Shown: positions 36,661 to 44,283 of the stretch, piece by piece
Layout: each line of letters opens with the position of its first letter
Position numbering within the stretch: the stretch's first letter is position 1
From: CAIXSC01 sp046349915
Lineage (GTDB): Bacteria; Planctomycetota; Planctomycetia; Pirellulales; Pirellulaceae
Reading direction: 5' to 3'
Length of the DNA: 64,000 nucleotides
Assembly: GCA_046349915.1 (NCBI GenBank)
Contig: JAXMBL010000011.1
Location: 146,861 to 210,860 of the forward strand
The notes under the pieces: model-generated
Database searches by the model: none
What the model was told of the DNA's origin: nothing
Seen by the model: only the letters and a program-made list of their open reading frames with translations
Made by a program: the position numbers and the translations under genes

Positions 36661-39095
36661 CGTCGCTGCCCCACGACGTACGCCAGTGATTGCTCACAGA
36701 ACAGGATGCCCGCGAGCGACCAAAGAAGCCAATACGACCAATCGCCCCGCGCAATGTCGGCATCCATCCATGCCATGTCCGCGGGGATGCGACGAGCACC
36801 TCGGATTGCATGCAGAACGCCCCACTCCTCGCCCACTCGACGCAGCTGTGATTCCACCGGCGCCGCCGTGACAACGACGGTAAATTCTTCGCGCTCACCC
36901 GAGATGCGGCTGACCTCGACGGTATGTCGTCCCAGATGACGAGTCGGCGGCGAGTTCAGCAGCGACGCGGATGGTTTTCCTTGAAGTGAGGAGGATGTGT
37001 CGGATGAATTCGGGCTCCGCGAAGTCGCTCCTTCCAAGGCTAGTCGTTGACGCGAGGGCGTACGGGGCCACGCTTGACTTTGGTATTTCTCCAACGGCAG
37101 TCGGCACCGAATGGGTTCGCCAGCGTAAACGCTCGTTGGTAGTCGACGATCTTGGGCGAGTTCGCGCACGAGCTCCTGGACCACGATCAAAAAGCTGGGG
37201 TCGGCGGGCCAATCGGACCAAGTTTCGTCAAACGGAAACATGACCTGAACGACTCTTCCTTCGCCGAACTCCTTGTCCGCGAGCCATGGGGACTTCAGGT
37301 CATCATCCAAGCGAGCCAGGATTCGCGTCCCAGCTTGTCGATCGGTGGAAGTTTCCGAAACAGTGCTCTCGTCTTCAGCCGAAGACTCGCCCCTCGTGCT
37401 CCACCATTGATAGACGCGAATCTGCGCCGGGAAGGGATTGTCGTCCCCCGCTAGTAATCGAAGAGGAGCGAAGTCGCCGCGGATCTGACGCATCGTTTGC
37501 CAGCGTTCGTGGCGTTCATCCCCGCGGATCTCCACTAATCCGAGCGGCGCCAGTCCCCGGCCTTCTCGATAAAGTCGAGTATTCCACGCCCCGTGATCGG
37601 TGGTTGGACCAGCAGCGATCAGCAGGCTTCCCCCATTCCTTACCCAGCGTTCCAGCCACTCCACCTGTTCGACGGTAAACGAACGGAGATCGCTGGCGAT
37701 GATCAATCGAAACGACTCCAACATCGCTTCGTCCCATCGATCTTTGGCGAGCAAACGAGGCAGAAAACCCGCGGGCATGGCTTCGTCGGGCGATAACGAT
37801 CGAGCCAAATAAAGCGTCTTTTCGTCGGCGCTCAGATCGAAGTCGGCTGTCTCGGAACCTGCGTTCGTCGTTTCGCTTGGCGTCTCACGGCTCGCCGCAT
37901 TCCGTGAGTCTTCAGACGCTAGAATTGCGACAGAGACCCCTTCGCCGGGACTTGCTAGAGTCGTGGTCGAATCATCGGTCGCGAGTCGGTTGTCTCGCTC
38001 GGGTTCGGAACTCGTAATGTCGACTCGTACTTCCCAGACACCCTCCGCCTGCTCCCACTTCACGGGAAACGAAACCAGCCTTGTCTCGCCCGCGGGCAAC
38101 AGATCGATCGTGGCCGTCAACGGGGCGGTCTCGGCGACGGTCAAGCGAACTTCAATGTTGCGTGCGTCATGATCACCCAAATTCCCCACCGTCGCTTGAT
38201 ATTGCAGTGGAACCCCAGTCGCGACGACCCCATCCGCTCGTAGGTCGGTGACATACAAATTGTCGGTCGGTGGTTCGCCCACGTCGCACAATAACCAGCG
38301 TTCTTCTTCGTTCTCCGACTCCCTCTGCGTGGAATGCGTGCCGCTCGATGCGTCCGACGCTGTGTCAGCCGCGGACGTATCGAGGTCGCCGAACGTAAAG
38401 GTCTGCATTCGATCATTGATCCAATCGTGACGTCGAAAGTCCGACGCTACCAAAACTCGACGCACCCCAGATGTTCGCGTCGTGAGCCACTCGCGAAATT
38501 CGACGAGCGTTGCAGCCCAGTCGACTGCGGCGTCCGTGGGCTCCAGACGATCGATAGTCCCGAGCAAATCGTCCAGCCTTTGCGGTACGAGTGGTACGCG
38601 TTCCAATCGCGGCTGGCGGGGAGAGGTGGCGAGCACAAGCGTGAGCGAGTCCCGCCCGGAGTCCGCGGCCGTGGTGACCATTTCACGCAATCGTCTCTTC
38701 GCCCGTTCAAATGCGGAACCTGTTGAGGTTACGCTGCGCATGCTGAGCGAATCATCGATCAACACGACATACTCGACTCCTCCCACGTTCCCAGTGAGAC
38801 TGCTCGCCAACGACCCGCGGCTTAAGAAGGGTCGAGCAACCGCGCCCGCGAGTAGCAACACGGCCAGCACTCGCAGCGCTAGCAGAGCCACATCCTCCAG
38901 TCGCACTCGACGTTCGTCGCGCTGGACCGCGCCCACGAGCAATCGCATGGCCGCCCAGTCCAAGGTGCGCACTCGTCGTCGGCTCCACCAATGAATGATT
39001 ACGGGCACGCAAGCCAGCAGTGCGCCGAGCGCGACGAGTCCTGGATGGGCGAACCAAGCGACCGCCCAGACGAGGCGATGATCAAGCTCGCCCAT
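36657..39095 (-). CDS. BatA-like VWA membrane protein
   Basis: The open frame extends to 39188, but the ATG at 39095 (MGELDHRLVWAVAWFAHPGL) gives the canonical BatA-type N-terminus, with 812 residues. Helix 1 is at about 16-36. The sequence VIIHWWSRRRVRTLDWAAMRLL matches the P..IHLL.RRR...v.fpsl.fL element of this family. Helix 2 is at about 70-88. A VWA domain then begins with an intact MIDAS (Asp114, Ser116, Ser118 in LIDDSLSMRS). A CARDB-like segment (NLYVTDLRADGVVATGVPLQYQATVGNLGDHDARN) and a GATase-like region follow, with a C-terminal helix near 790. It overlaps the DUF58 gene by 14 bp. The role is probably the membrane and periplasmic arm of the MoxR system. Confidence 0.85.
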   Translation of the reverse strand: MGELDHRLVWAVAWFAHPGLVALGALLACVPVIIHWWSRRRVRTLDWAAMRLLVGAVQRDERRVRLEDVALLALRVLAVLLLAGAVARPFLSRGSLASSLTGNVGGVEYVVLIDDSLSMRSVTSTGSAFERAKRRLREMVTTAADSGRDSLTLVLATSPRQPRLERVPLVPQRLDDLLGTIDRLEPTDAAVDWAATLVEFREWLTTRTSGVRRVLVASDFRRHDWINDRMQTFTFGDLDTSAADTASDASSGTHSTQRESENEEERWLLCDVGEPPTDNLYVTDLRADGVVATGVPLQYQATVGNLGDHDARNIEVRLTVAETAPLTATIDLLPAGETRLVSFPVKWEQAEGVWEVRVDITSSEPERDNRLATDDSTTTLASPGEGVSVAILASEDSRNAASRETPSETTNAGSETADFDLSADEKTLYLARSLSPDEAMPAGFLPRLLAKDRWDEAMLESFRLIIASDLRSFTVEQVEWLERWVRNGGSLLIAAGPTTDHGAWNTRLYREGRGLAPLGLVEIRGDERHERWQTMRQIRGDFAPLRLLAGDDNPFPAQIRVYQWWSTRGESSAEDESTVSETSTDRQAGTRILARLDDDLKSPWLADKEFGEGRVVQVMFPFDETWSDWPADPSFLIVVQELVRELAQDRRLPTSVYAGEPIRCRLPLEKYQSQAWPRTPSRQRLALEGATSRSPNSSDTSSSLQGKPSASLLNSPPTRHLGRHTVEVSRISGEREEFTVVVTAAPVESQLRRVGEEWGVLHAIRGARRIPADMAWMDADIARGDWSYWLLWSLAGILFCEQSLAYVVGQRR

Positions 39096-39966
39096 GGCGG
39101 AACCCCAAGTATCGGGACAAGGTCGCATCGAGCGGCTCGCGAGTATCAACCAATTGATGGTCCACTCCCGCTCGGGCGCAGGCCGCACGCGACTCGCCCA
39201 GGAAGTGGTTCAACTGCTCCAGGTACGCGGCGCGTAGCGAGCGTGGATCGGACTCGATCTGGTCGACTGCTTCGAGCCCTCGAAAGAGCGTCATGCCCTC
39301 GAAGGGGAACGTCAATTCGTCCCCATGCAACACATGGCAGACGAACGCCTCGTGCTTTCTCCCGCGTAATTCGGCCAAGGAATCGGTCAACGATCGAGGA
39401 TCATCCAAGAAATCGCCAATCAAAATGACCAACGCACGGCGTTGCCATTGGGCGGAAATTCGACGGATTGCCGCGGGCAGATTGCAACCCCCCGCTGGCA
39501 TCACTTGTTCCAATGTTTCGGCGATACGAGTGACCTGACTGGGGTGAGCTTGAGCGGCGACGACTCGCGGCGAACCTTCGGTCACCACCGCCAACCCGGT
39601 TGCGTCCTGTTGTTGAGTGAGCAAGTAAGCCAGACAGACCGCGAGCGTCGCGGCATGATCGTATTTACTCCAGCCATTCGCCTCGCCATACCGCATCGAT
39701 TGGCTCGCGTCCACCAAAATCCAACACGGCAAATGCGTTTCTTCCTGGAATTGTTTGACCACCAGTCGCTTGGTGCGAGCAAACACTTTCCAGTCGAGAT
39801 GTCGTGGTTCGTCGCCTGTCGCATACGGACGATGCGCCGCGAACTCGGTGGCCGACCCCAAATAAGGACTCGCCTGACGCCCTATCAGCCAGCCTTCCAC
39901 CACGCGACGCGCGCGCAGTTCCAGCCTCTCGATCCGGCTTAAGACGGCAGGCTGCTCATACTTCAT
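39082..39966 (-). CDS. DUF58 domain protein
   Basis: This 294-residue protein carries the DUF58 hallmark Y.xGD..R.(I/L)DW..(F/A)AR: YATGDEPRHLDWKVFARTKRL at 48-68. A VWA-like core follows with Asp86-x-Ser88-x-Ser90 (LVDASQSMRYG). No membrane helix is visible, so it is likely cytoplasmic or peripheral. DUF58 proteins are the regular partners of MoxR ATPases. The gene lies 13 bp downstream of moxR and overlaps the BatA-like gene, so it is almost certainly co-translated with both. The ATG at 39966 is the natural start. Confidence 0.93.
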   Translation of the reverse strand: MKYEQPAVLSRIERLELRARRVVEGWLIGRQASPYLGSATEFAAHRPYATGDEPRHLDWKVFARTKRLVVKQFQEETHLPCWILVDASQSMRYGEANGWSKYDHAATLAVCLAYLLTQQQDATGLAVVTEGSPRVVAAQAHPSQVTRIAETLEQVMPAGGCNLPAAIRRISAQWQRRALVILIGDFLDDPRSLTDSLAELRGRKHEAFVCHVLHGDELTFPFEGMTLFRGLEAVDQIESDPRSLRAAYLEQLNHFLGESRAACARAGVDHQLVDTREPLDATLSRYLGFRHGRA

Positions 39967-39979
39967 GTGCGGCTACGTT

Positions 39980-41095
39980 CTAGGACTTGCGGGATGTCGC
40001 ATCGACCGACGGCGCACGGTCGTCGCCCGTCGTATGTTCAGGCGTCTCCGCCAAGAGCCGATCGATCACTTTGTCCGACGAAACGCCGGTCGAATTGGCG
40101 TTGTAGTTCGTCAAGATGCGGTGACGCAACACGGGGTGGACGATCGCCTTGATATCGTCGATCGATACGGCAAAACGTCCTTGCAAGACTGCTCGAGCCT
40201 TGGCGCCCAGGATCAAGTACTGAGCTGCTCGCGGCCCCGCGCCCCAACTGACCCACTCCAGGGCAAAGTCGTGCGACTCGCCCTCATACACGCGAGTTCC
40301 TCGCACAAGCCGCAAGGCGTAGTGGATCACATGCGGCGCCGCGGGCACTCGCCGCACGAGCTCTTGCAGCCGCTGAATCTCCTCCGCCGTCAGCACCTCG
40401 CGTACTTCCGTCCGAATCGCCGACGTAGTGGCTTCCACGATTCGATACTCTTCGTCGTACGACGGGTAACGCACGAACACCTTGAACATGAAGCGATCCT
40501 GTTGCGCCTCCGGCAACGAATAGGTTCCCTCCTGCTCGATGGGGTTTTGCGTGGCCAGCACGAAGAAGGGACTGGGAAGCGAGTGTCGTTGGCCGCCCGC
40601 GGTCACTTGACGCTCTTGCATGGCCTCCAGCAACGCCGCCTGCGTCTTGGGAGGCGTGCGATTGATCTCGTCGGCCAACACGACATTGGCGAACACCGGA
40701 CCGCGCAGGAACTTGAAGGCCATCTTGCCGGTCGTTTTGTCCTCTTGCAGGACTTCAGTCCCCGTGATGTCGGAAGGAGTCAAATCGGGAGTGAACTGAA
40801 TCCGGCTGAAGTGCAGCTTCAAGCACTTGGCTAGCGTGCTCACCAGCAGCGTCTTGGCCAGCCCCGGCACGCCTTCCAGCAAGCAATGGCCTTGAGCAAA
40901 GATGGCGACCAACAGTTGCTCAATCACCTCCTCCTGCCCCACGATCACTCGACCCAACTCGGATCGCAAAGATTGATAAACGACTTGTAACCGCCGCACC
41001 GCCTCGACGTCGCTTACCCCCTCTCCGCTCCCGCTGGCTGGGCCTGTCGCAGGTCCGCTCGCGGACGCTCCGCCCGACGCCGATTCCGCTTCCAT
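39980..41095 (-). CDS. MoxR family AAA+ ATPase
   Basis: This 371-residue protein begins with a low-complexity Ser/Gly/Ala tail of about 28 residues, followed by a complete MoxR ATPase core. Walker A GVPGLAKT is at 75-82, Walker B VVLADE at 138-143, sensor-1 ATQNP at 181-185, and the LPEAQQDRF element lies near 194-202. MoxR ATPases act as chaperones that help metal insertion or complex assembly with VWA partners. Here it heads a tightly spaced group with DUF58 and two VWA proteins. The 111-bp gap upstream separates it from the toroid genes. The acidic-free N-terminal tail is longer than usual. Confidence 0.95.
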   Translation of the reverse strand: MEAESASGGASASGPATGPASGSGEGVSDVEAVRRLQVVYQSLRSELGRVIVGQEEVIEQLLVAIFAQGHCLLEGVPGLAKTLLVSTLAKCLKLHFSRIQFTPDLTPSDITGTEVLQEDKTTGKMAFKFLRGPVFANVVLADEINRTPPKTQAALLEAMQERQVTAGGQRHSLPSPFFVLATQNPIEQEGTYSLPEAQQDRFMFKVFVRYPSYDEEYRIVEATTSAIRTEVREVLTAEEIQRLQELVRRVPAAPHVIHYALRLVRGTRVYEGESHDFALEWVSWGAGPRAAQYLILGAKARAVLQGRFAVSIDDIKAIVHPVLRHRILTNYNANSTGVSSDKVIDRLLAETPEHTTGDDRAPSVDATSRKS

Positions 41096-41206
41096 CGCCC
41101 CATCCCTTTCGCAATCCAGAATTCAAGTTCGACCCACAACCGAGGCAAGTCCCACGATACGCTATCGCGAACTCGGTCCCCGGCAGATCGCCGCTGCTGA
41201 TCGTGG

Positions 41207-42319
41207 CTACGAGTCTAGTCGATGGAGGGCGAGCAAAGCGAGCGGCGTGGCGATCAAAGGGTCGTCTTCACGCATGTAGGACGAGGCGTTCGACCAGGAG
41301 CCATCCGCTCGCTGTCGCGATATCAATTCCCGGACCAGCAGTTCGCGAGCCGCTTGCGATCGGTCTCGATCCTTGAACTCGCCAATCAGACCAGCGACTT
41401 GCGAGGCGAAATAGTACCACAGTCCATCGGTCCAACCACCCGAGAGAGCCGCTTTCGCGTCCGGCGATTGCCGCGGCGCTGTCGCGTGTCCCGGCACACG
41501 GGCAAATTGCTCGGATCGCGCTTCGAGCCACGCGAGAGCAGTTTGCCGCGCGGGCGCGTCCGGTGCGACTCCCGCCGCTTGCAATCCCCTGAGCCCATCG
41601 CAGGTCGTGGTCGCGTACGAAAAACCACGCCCCGTCGCCTCGTCGAAGCCAGCTTTATTGTCTGATGAACGAGCTTCGGCGGTAAATGGGAAACCACCAT
41701 CGCCCGGTAGATTCTGACAACGTCTCAACCAACCGATCGCCTTGCTCTGGGCCTCACGCACTCGTTGGCTCATGGTCGCTTGTTCAGCCATTTTCCCCAT
41801 GCGACTCGCCGTCGCGGTAATCGCCTCCAGAGCCCAACGAGTGAGCGATACGTTGACGCCCGTGGTGATCCCGCGAGGGAGCGGCGACGTGCCGACATCC
41901 CAGCCGCCGATCTGGGGATGATCGCTTGCGAAACCTCGAGCTTCCATGATTTGCGCGTTCAACAAATACTCGAGCAGGCTGGCACGATGTTCCGTCGACC
42001 AGATCAAGTCGTTGTCGTCTTCGGCCAACAGAGCCAGTGACGCGGCGTAGACCGGCAAGTCCAATGTTCCGTCCGGGGCCGCGATCAAGCCGCGTCGCTG
42101 CAAACCGTGTCGCAAGAAATCGGCCGCGGCCGCCAGCGGCTTCTTGGCCGCCAAGCGAAATTCTTCCGGACCATACCGCAGGGCGTAGAGAATCATGGCC
42201 GTGATCGCGGCGCCGCCGCGCAAGGCGCCGTAGCGCGAACGTCGCCACCCACCGGCCGCGTCTTGGTTCGTCAACAGGAACTCGGCGCCGCGCAACCAGG
42301 CCGCTTGAATTTGGGACAT
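41207..42319 (-). CDS. Alpha-toroid (prenyltransferase/squalene-cyclase-like repeat) protein, cytoplasmic form
   Basis: The open frame extends to 42706 inside the previous gene, but the ATG at 42319 is preferred. It has GAGG 7 nt upstream and starts the first repeat helix 14 bp after the preceding stop; this gives 370 residues. The repeats typical of alpha/alpha-toroid folds are visible: TNQDAAGGWRR, HPQIGGWDVG, LPGDGGFPF, LSGGWTDGLWYYF and RQRADGSWSNASSYMREDDPLIATPLALLAL. There is no DxDD acid motif of triterpene cyclases and no complete prenyltransferase zinc site, so a structural or binding role is likely. No signal peptide is evident. It is the partner of the Tat-exported paralogue just upstream. 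Confidence 0.8.
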   Translation of the reverse strand: MSQIQAAWLRGAEFLLTNQDAAGGWRRSRYGALRGGAAITAMILYALRYGPEEFRLAAKKPLAAAADFLRHGLQRRGLIAAPDGTLDLPVYAASLALLAEDDNDLIWSTEHRASLLEYLLNAQIMEARGFASDHPQIGGWDVGTSPLPRGITTGVNVSLTRWALEAITATASRMGKMAEQATMSQRVREAQSKAIGWLRRCQNLPGDGGFPFTAEARSSDNKAGFDEATGRGFSYATTTCDGLRGLQAAGVAPDAPARQTALAWLEARSEQFARVPGHATAPRQSPDAKAALSGGWTDGLWYYFASQVAGLIGEFKDRDRSQAARELLVRELISRQRADGSWSNASSYMREDDPLIATPLALLALHRLDS

Positions 42320-42333
42320 GAACGGGCCTCGAC

Positions 42334-43494
42334 CTATACCTGGGAAATCGGCAGGAAGCGATGAGGCGCGTGGAGCACGAGCAAAGCGGCGGCCGTGCAA
42401 AACGTGCGGCTGGTGATGCAATGCGCCCCGCTCCAACTTCCATCGTCGTTCTGGACGCCAACCAGTTTGTCGCGCACCACCGAGTACCACGCATCCCAAT
42501 CCGTTCCGCCTCGCTGCATCAACGTCTCCGTGATCAGATGGAACGCCAAGTACTCCTCGCCGCCCGCTTGCGTAAAAGCCGTGTTGTCGGTGGTGACCAG
42601 CTTCAGGGTTTCGGCGATGGCCTGTCGTGAGACGTCGGACCTCTCTTGCCCCAAGGCATAGAGCACTCGTATGCCCGTCGCATTCTTGTAGAGCGTATGC
42701 ATCCAACCGCCGCCGCCCACGCGAGCAATACTCGATTGCATCTGCTTGGACAGGAACGCGGCCGTCGCATCGGGCGACGAGCCCACGGAGAATCCCGCGA
42801 AATAGGCCGCTCGCAAGGCGACCCAGCCGAGCACCGTACCCAGCGTGGGGGCCCAGGAAGTCTGTCCCCAGTGTCCGTCCGCGGTTTGAGCCGCCACGAT
42901 CGCATCGAGCACTCGACGGAGGGCGCGTCGGGCGCCCGCGGGATCAGGCGTTTCGCCAATCACCTGACTCAACAACAACGCTGCCAAAAAACTGTGAGCG
43001 TGGCGACCAATCTTGTTTTGGAGTTGAGTTTGCAGGCTCGCGGTGATGTCGTCGGCGGGCATGCGTTGAGTGCAGCCGAGCAGGTACGAGACTGCCTGGC
43101 GCACTTCGCGAGCGGCCGGCCCTTCCCGCGGTGTATTCCCGGCTGAAAGCAAGGCGAGCGCGGCCAGCGACGTGCAGCCGATGTCTGCAGGCTGGCCCAC
43201 ATCCGTGCCCCAGGCGCCCTCGCGGGGGAGCGAACGGACGAGCCACTCCACGCCGCGCTTGGCGGCGGCGCTCGAAGCAGCCGAGAATTCCAATGCGGGC
43301 GTAGGAGTATCGGCGGCAATCAGCTGTTTAGCGGCGTAAGCTTGGCCGACACCGGCGAGTAAGGGAAGGCTCGCGGCCACTGTGGATTTCAGGTAGTCGC
43401 GGCGAGTCGCCTCGCTGGCTAATTCTACCGATTCCCTGGCACTTTCAACCACGAACTCCATCCCCAACTCCGATCGCCGAGTGTTCTTCTTCAC
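42334..43494 (-). CDS. Alpha-toroid (prenyltransferase/squalene-cyclase-like repeat) protein with Tat-like signal
   Basis: This 386-residue protein has a twin-arginine signal at 31-37 (TRRDYLK), followed by STVAASLPLLAGVGQAYA, which predicts export. The body shows toroid repeats: LPREGAWGTDVGQPADIGCTSLAALALL, TADGHWGQTSW, GGGGWMHTLYKNATGIRVLYAL and NDDGSWSGAHCITSRTFCTAAALLVL. The triterpene-cyclase DxDD motif is absent. It begins the leftward train that leads into MoxR, DUF58 and the VWA proteins. Toroid proteins next to such genes are common in planctomycetes, but their role is not established. The start ATG is at 43494; Met12 is also possible. Confidence 0.82.
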   Translation of the reverse strand: MKKNTRRSELGMEFVVESARESVELASEATRRDYLKSTVAASLPLLAGVGQAYAAKQLIAADTPTPALEFSAASSAAAKRGVEWLVRSLPREGAWGTDVGQPADIGCTSLAALALLSAGNTPREGPAAREVRQAVSYLLGCTQRMPADDITASLQTQLQNKIGRHAHSFLAALLLSQVIGETPDPAGARRALRRVLDAIVAAQTADGHWGQTSWAPTLGTVLGWVALRAAYFAGFSVGSSPDATAAFLSKQMQSSIARVGGGGWMHTLYKNATGIRVLYALGQERSDVSRQAIAETLKLVTTDNTAFTQAGGEEYLAFHLITETLMQRGGTDWDAWYSVVRDKLVGVQNDDGSWSGAHCITSRTFCTAAALLVLHAPHRFLPISQV

Positions 43495-43691
43495 GCCGTC
43501 TCGCTTTCACGTTGTCTCGTTTGCTTCGGACCCACGATTGTTTCGGCTCGACGAGCGGGCGGCAAGCTGTTTTGCGAAAAATGCTCAAGTTCAGTGGCAT
43601 TGTTGCGGGTCCGCGCCCGATAAGAGAGAGTGATGCGACGAAGCCCCGGGCGCTCACCGCAGGTCAACCATCCAACGAATGGAGGAGACCC

Positions 43692-44273
43692 GTGGGAACG
43701 ACTACTGCTATTTTCGTTTTATTGGTCGGTTTGGGGTCGACACCGCGCGACGAGGTCACGATTGACCGCGTCGACCTGGTCGAACTGAATCATTTCTTCG
43801 ATGACCATGGCAAACTGGTCCTGGATCAGTTGATCTTCTACGACTGGTCGCCCGCCGAGAGCCGATACCAAGTTCGTGCTTGGCGACTGCTCAAGAACCC
43901 CGCACAGGTCCCGAAACGCGACGCAGCCGATGGCGGCTTTGTCGCTCGCTGGCACGATGGGATGGTGCTCCGCAAAGTGTATGCTCGGCAGTTCCGCGAG
44001 ACCTGGACGCAGTATGACCCCGAGTTGGTCGAGCGTGAATTTCTCGCCAAGGACAAGCGTCGCGATCTCCGCAAGGTAGCGACGACGAAGTGGAACAGCC
44101 CGCCCGCTCCGATCGCGAAAGGCAGTCGCGAAGGCGGACAGGCCGGCGGCGAAGTTTTCGAGTTCGTCTCGACCGCCCCCGTCGCGTCGCCGATGGCTCG
44201 CCCCGCTGAGCCATCGTCCGCGATCACAGGCAGCGGCATCGTCAGTATACAGACAAGTCCGCAGAGTCCCTGA
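43692..44273 (+). CDS. Small exported protein of unknown function
   Basis: The frame is open from 43512, but I place the start at the GTG at 43692. A strong Shine-Dalgarno sequence GGAGGAG lies at 43681-43687, and the GTG begins a hydrophobic signal-like segment (TTTAIFVLLVGLGS), giving 193 residues. The mature part (EVTIDRVDLVELNHFFDDHGKLVLDQLIFYDW...YQVRAWRLLKNPAQVPKRD...VARWHDGMVLRKVYARQFRETWTQYDPE) has the feel of a conserved planctomycete protein with mixed alpha/beta content. I do not recognise its function. The C-terminal 60 residues are low-complexity Pro/Ser/Ala. The gene ends 10 bp before the 117-bp repeat array and is divergent from the toroid gene. Confidence 0.7.
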   Translation: MGTTTAIFVLLVGLGSTPRDEVTIDRVDLVELNHFFDDHGKLVLDQLIFYDWSPAESRYQVRAWRLLKNPAQVPKRDAADGGFVARWHDGMVLRKVYARQFRETWTQYDPELVEREFLAKDKRRDLRKVATTKWNSPPAPIAKGSREGGQAGGEVFEFVSTAPVASPMARPAEPSSAITGSGIVSIQTSPQSP

Positions 44274-44283
44274 GTCATCCGCA

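Noticed and set aside
42320..42706. Longer start for the second toroid protein
   Set aside because: The extension overlaps the coding end of the first toroid gene in another frame. The ATG at 42319 has a ribosome binding site and correct spacing.
41207..43494. Triterpene (squalene-hopene) cyclase genes
   Set aside because: The repeats fit the toroid fold, but the DxDD catalytic motif is absent and the proteins are about half the usual length.
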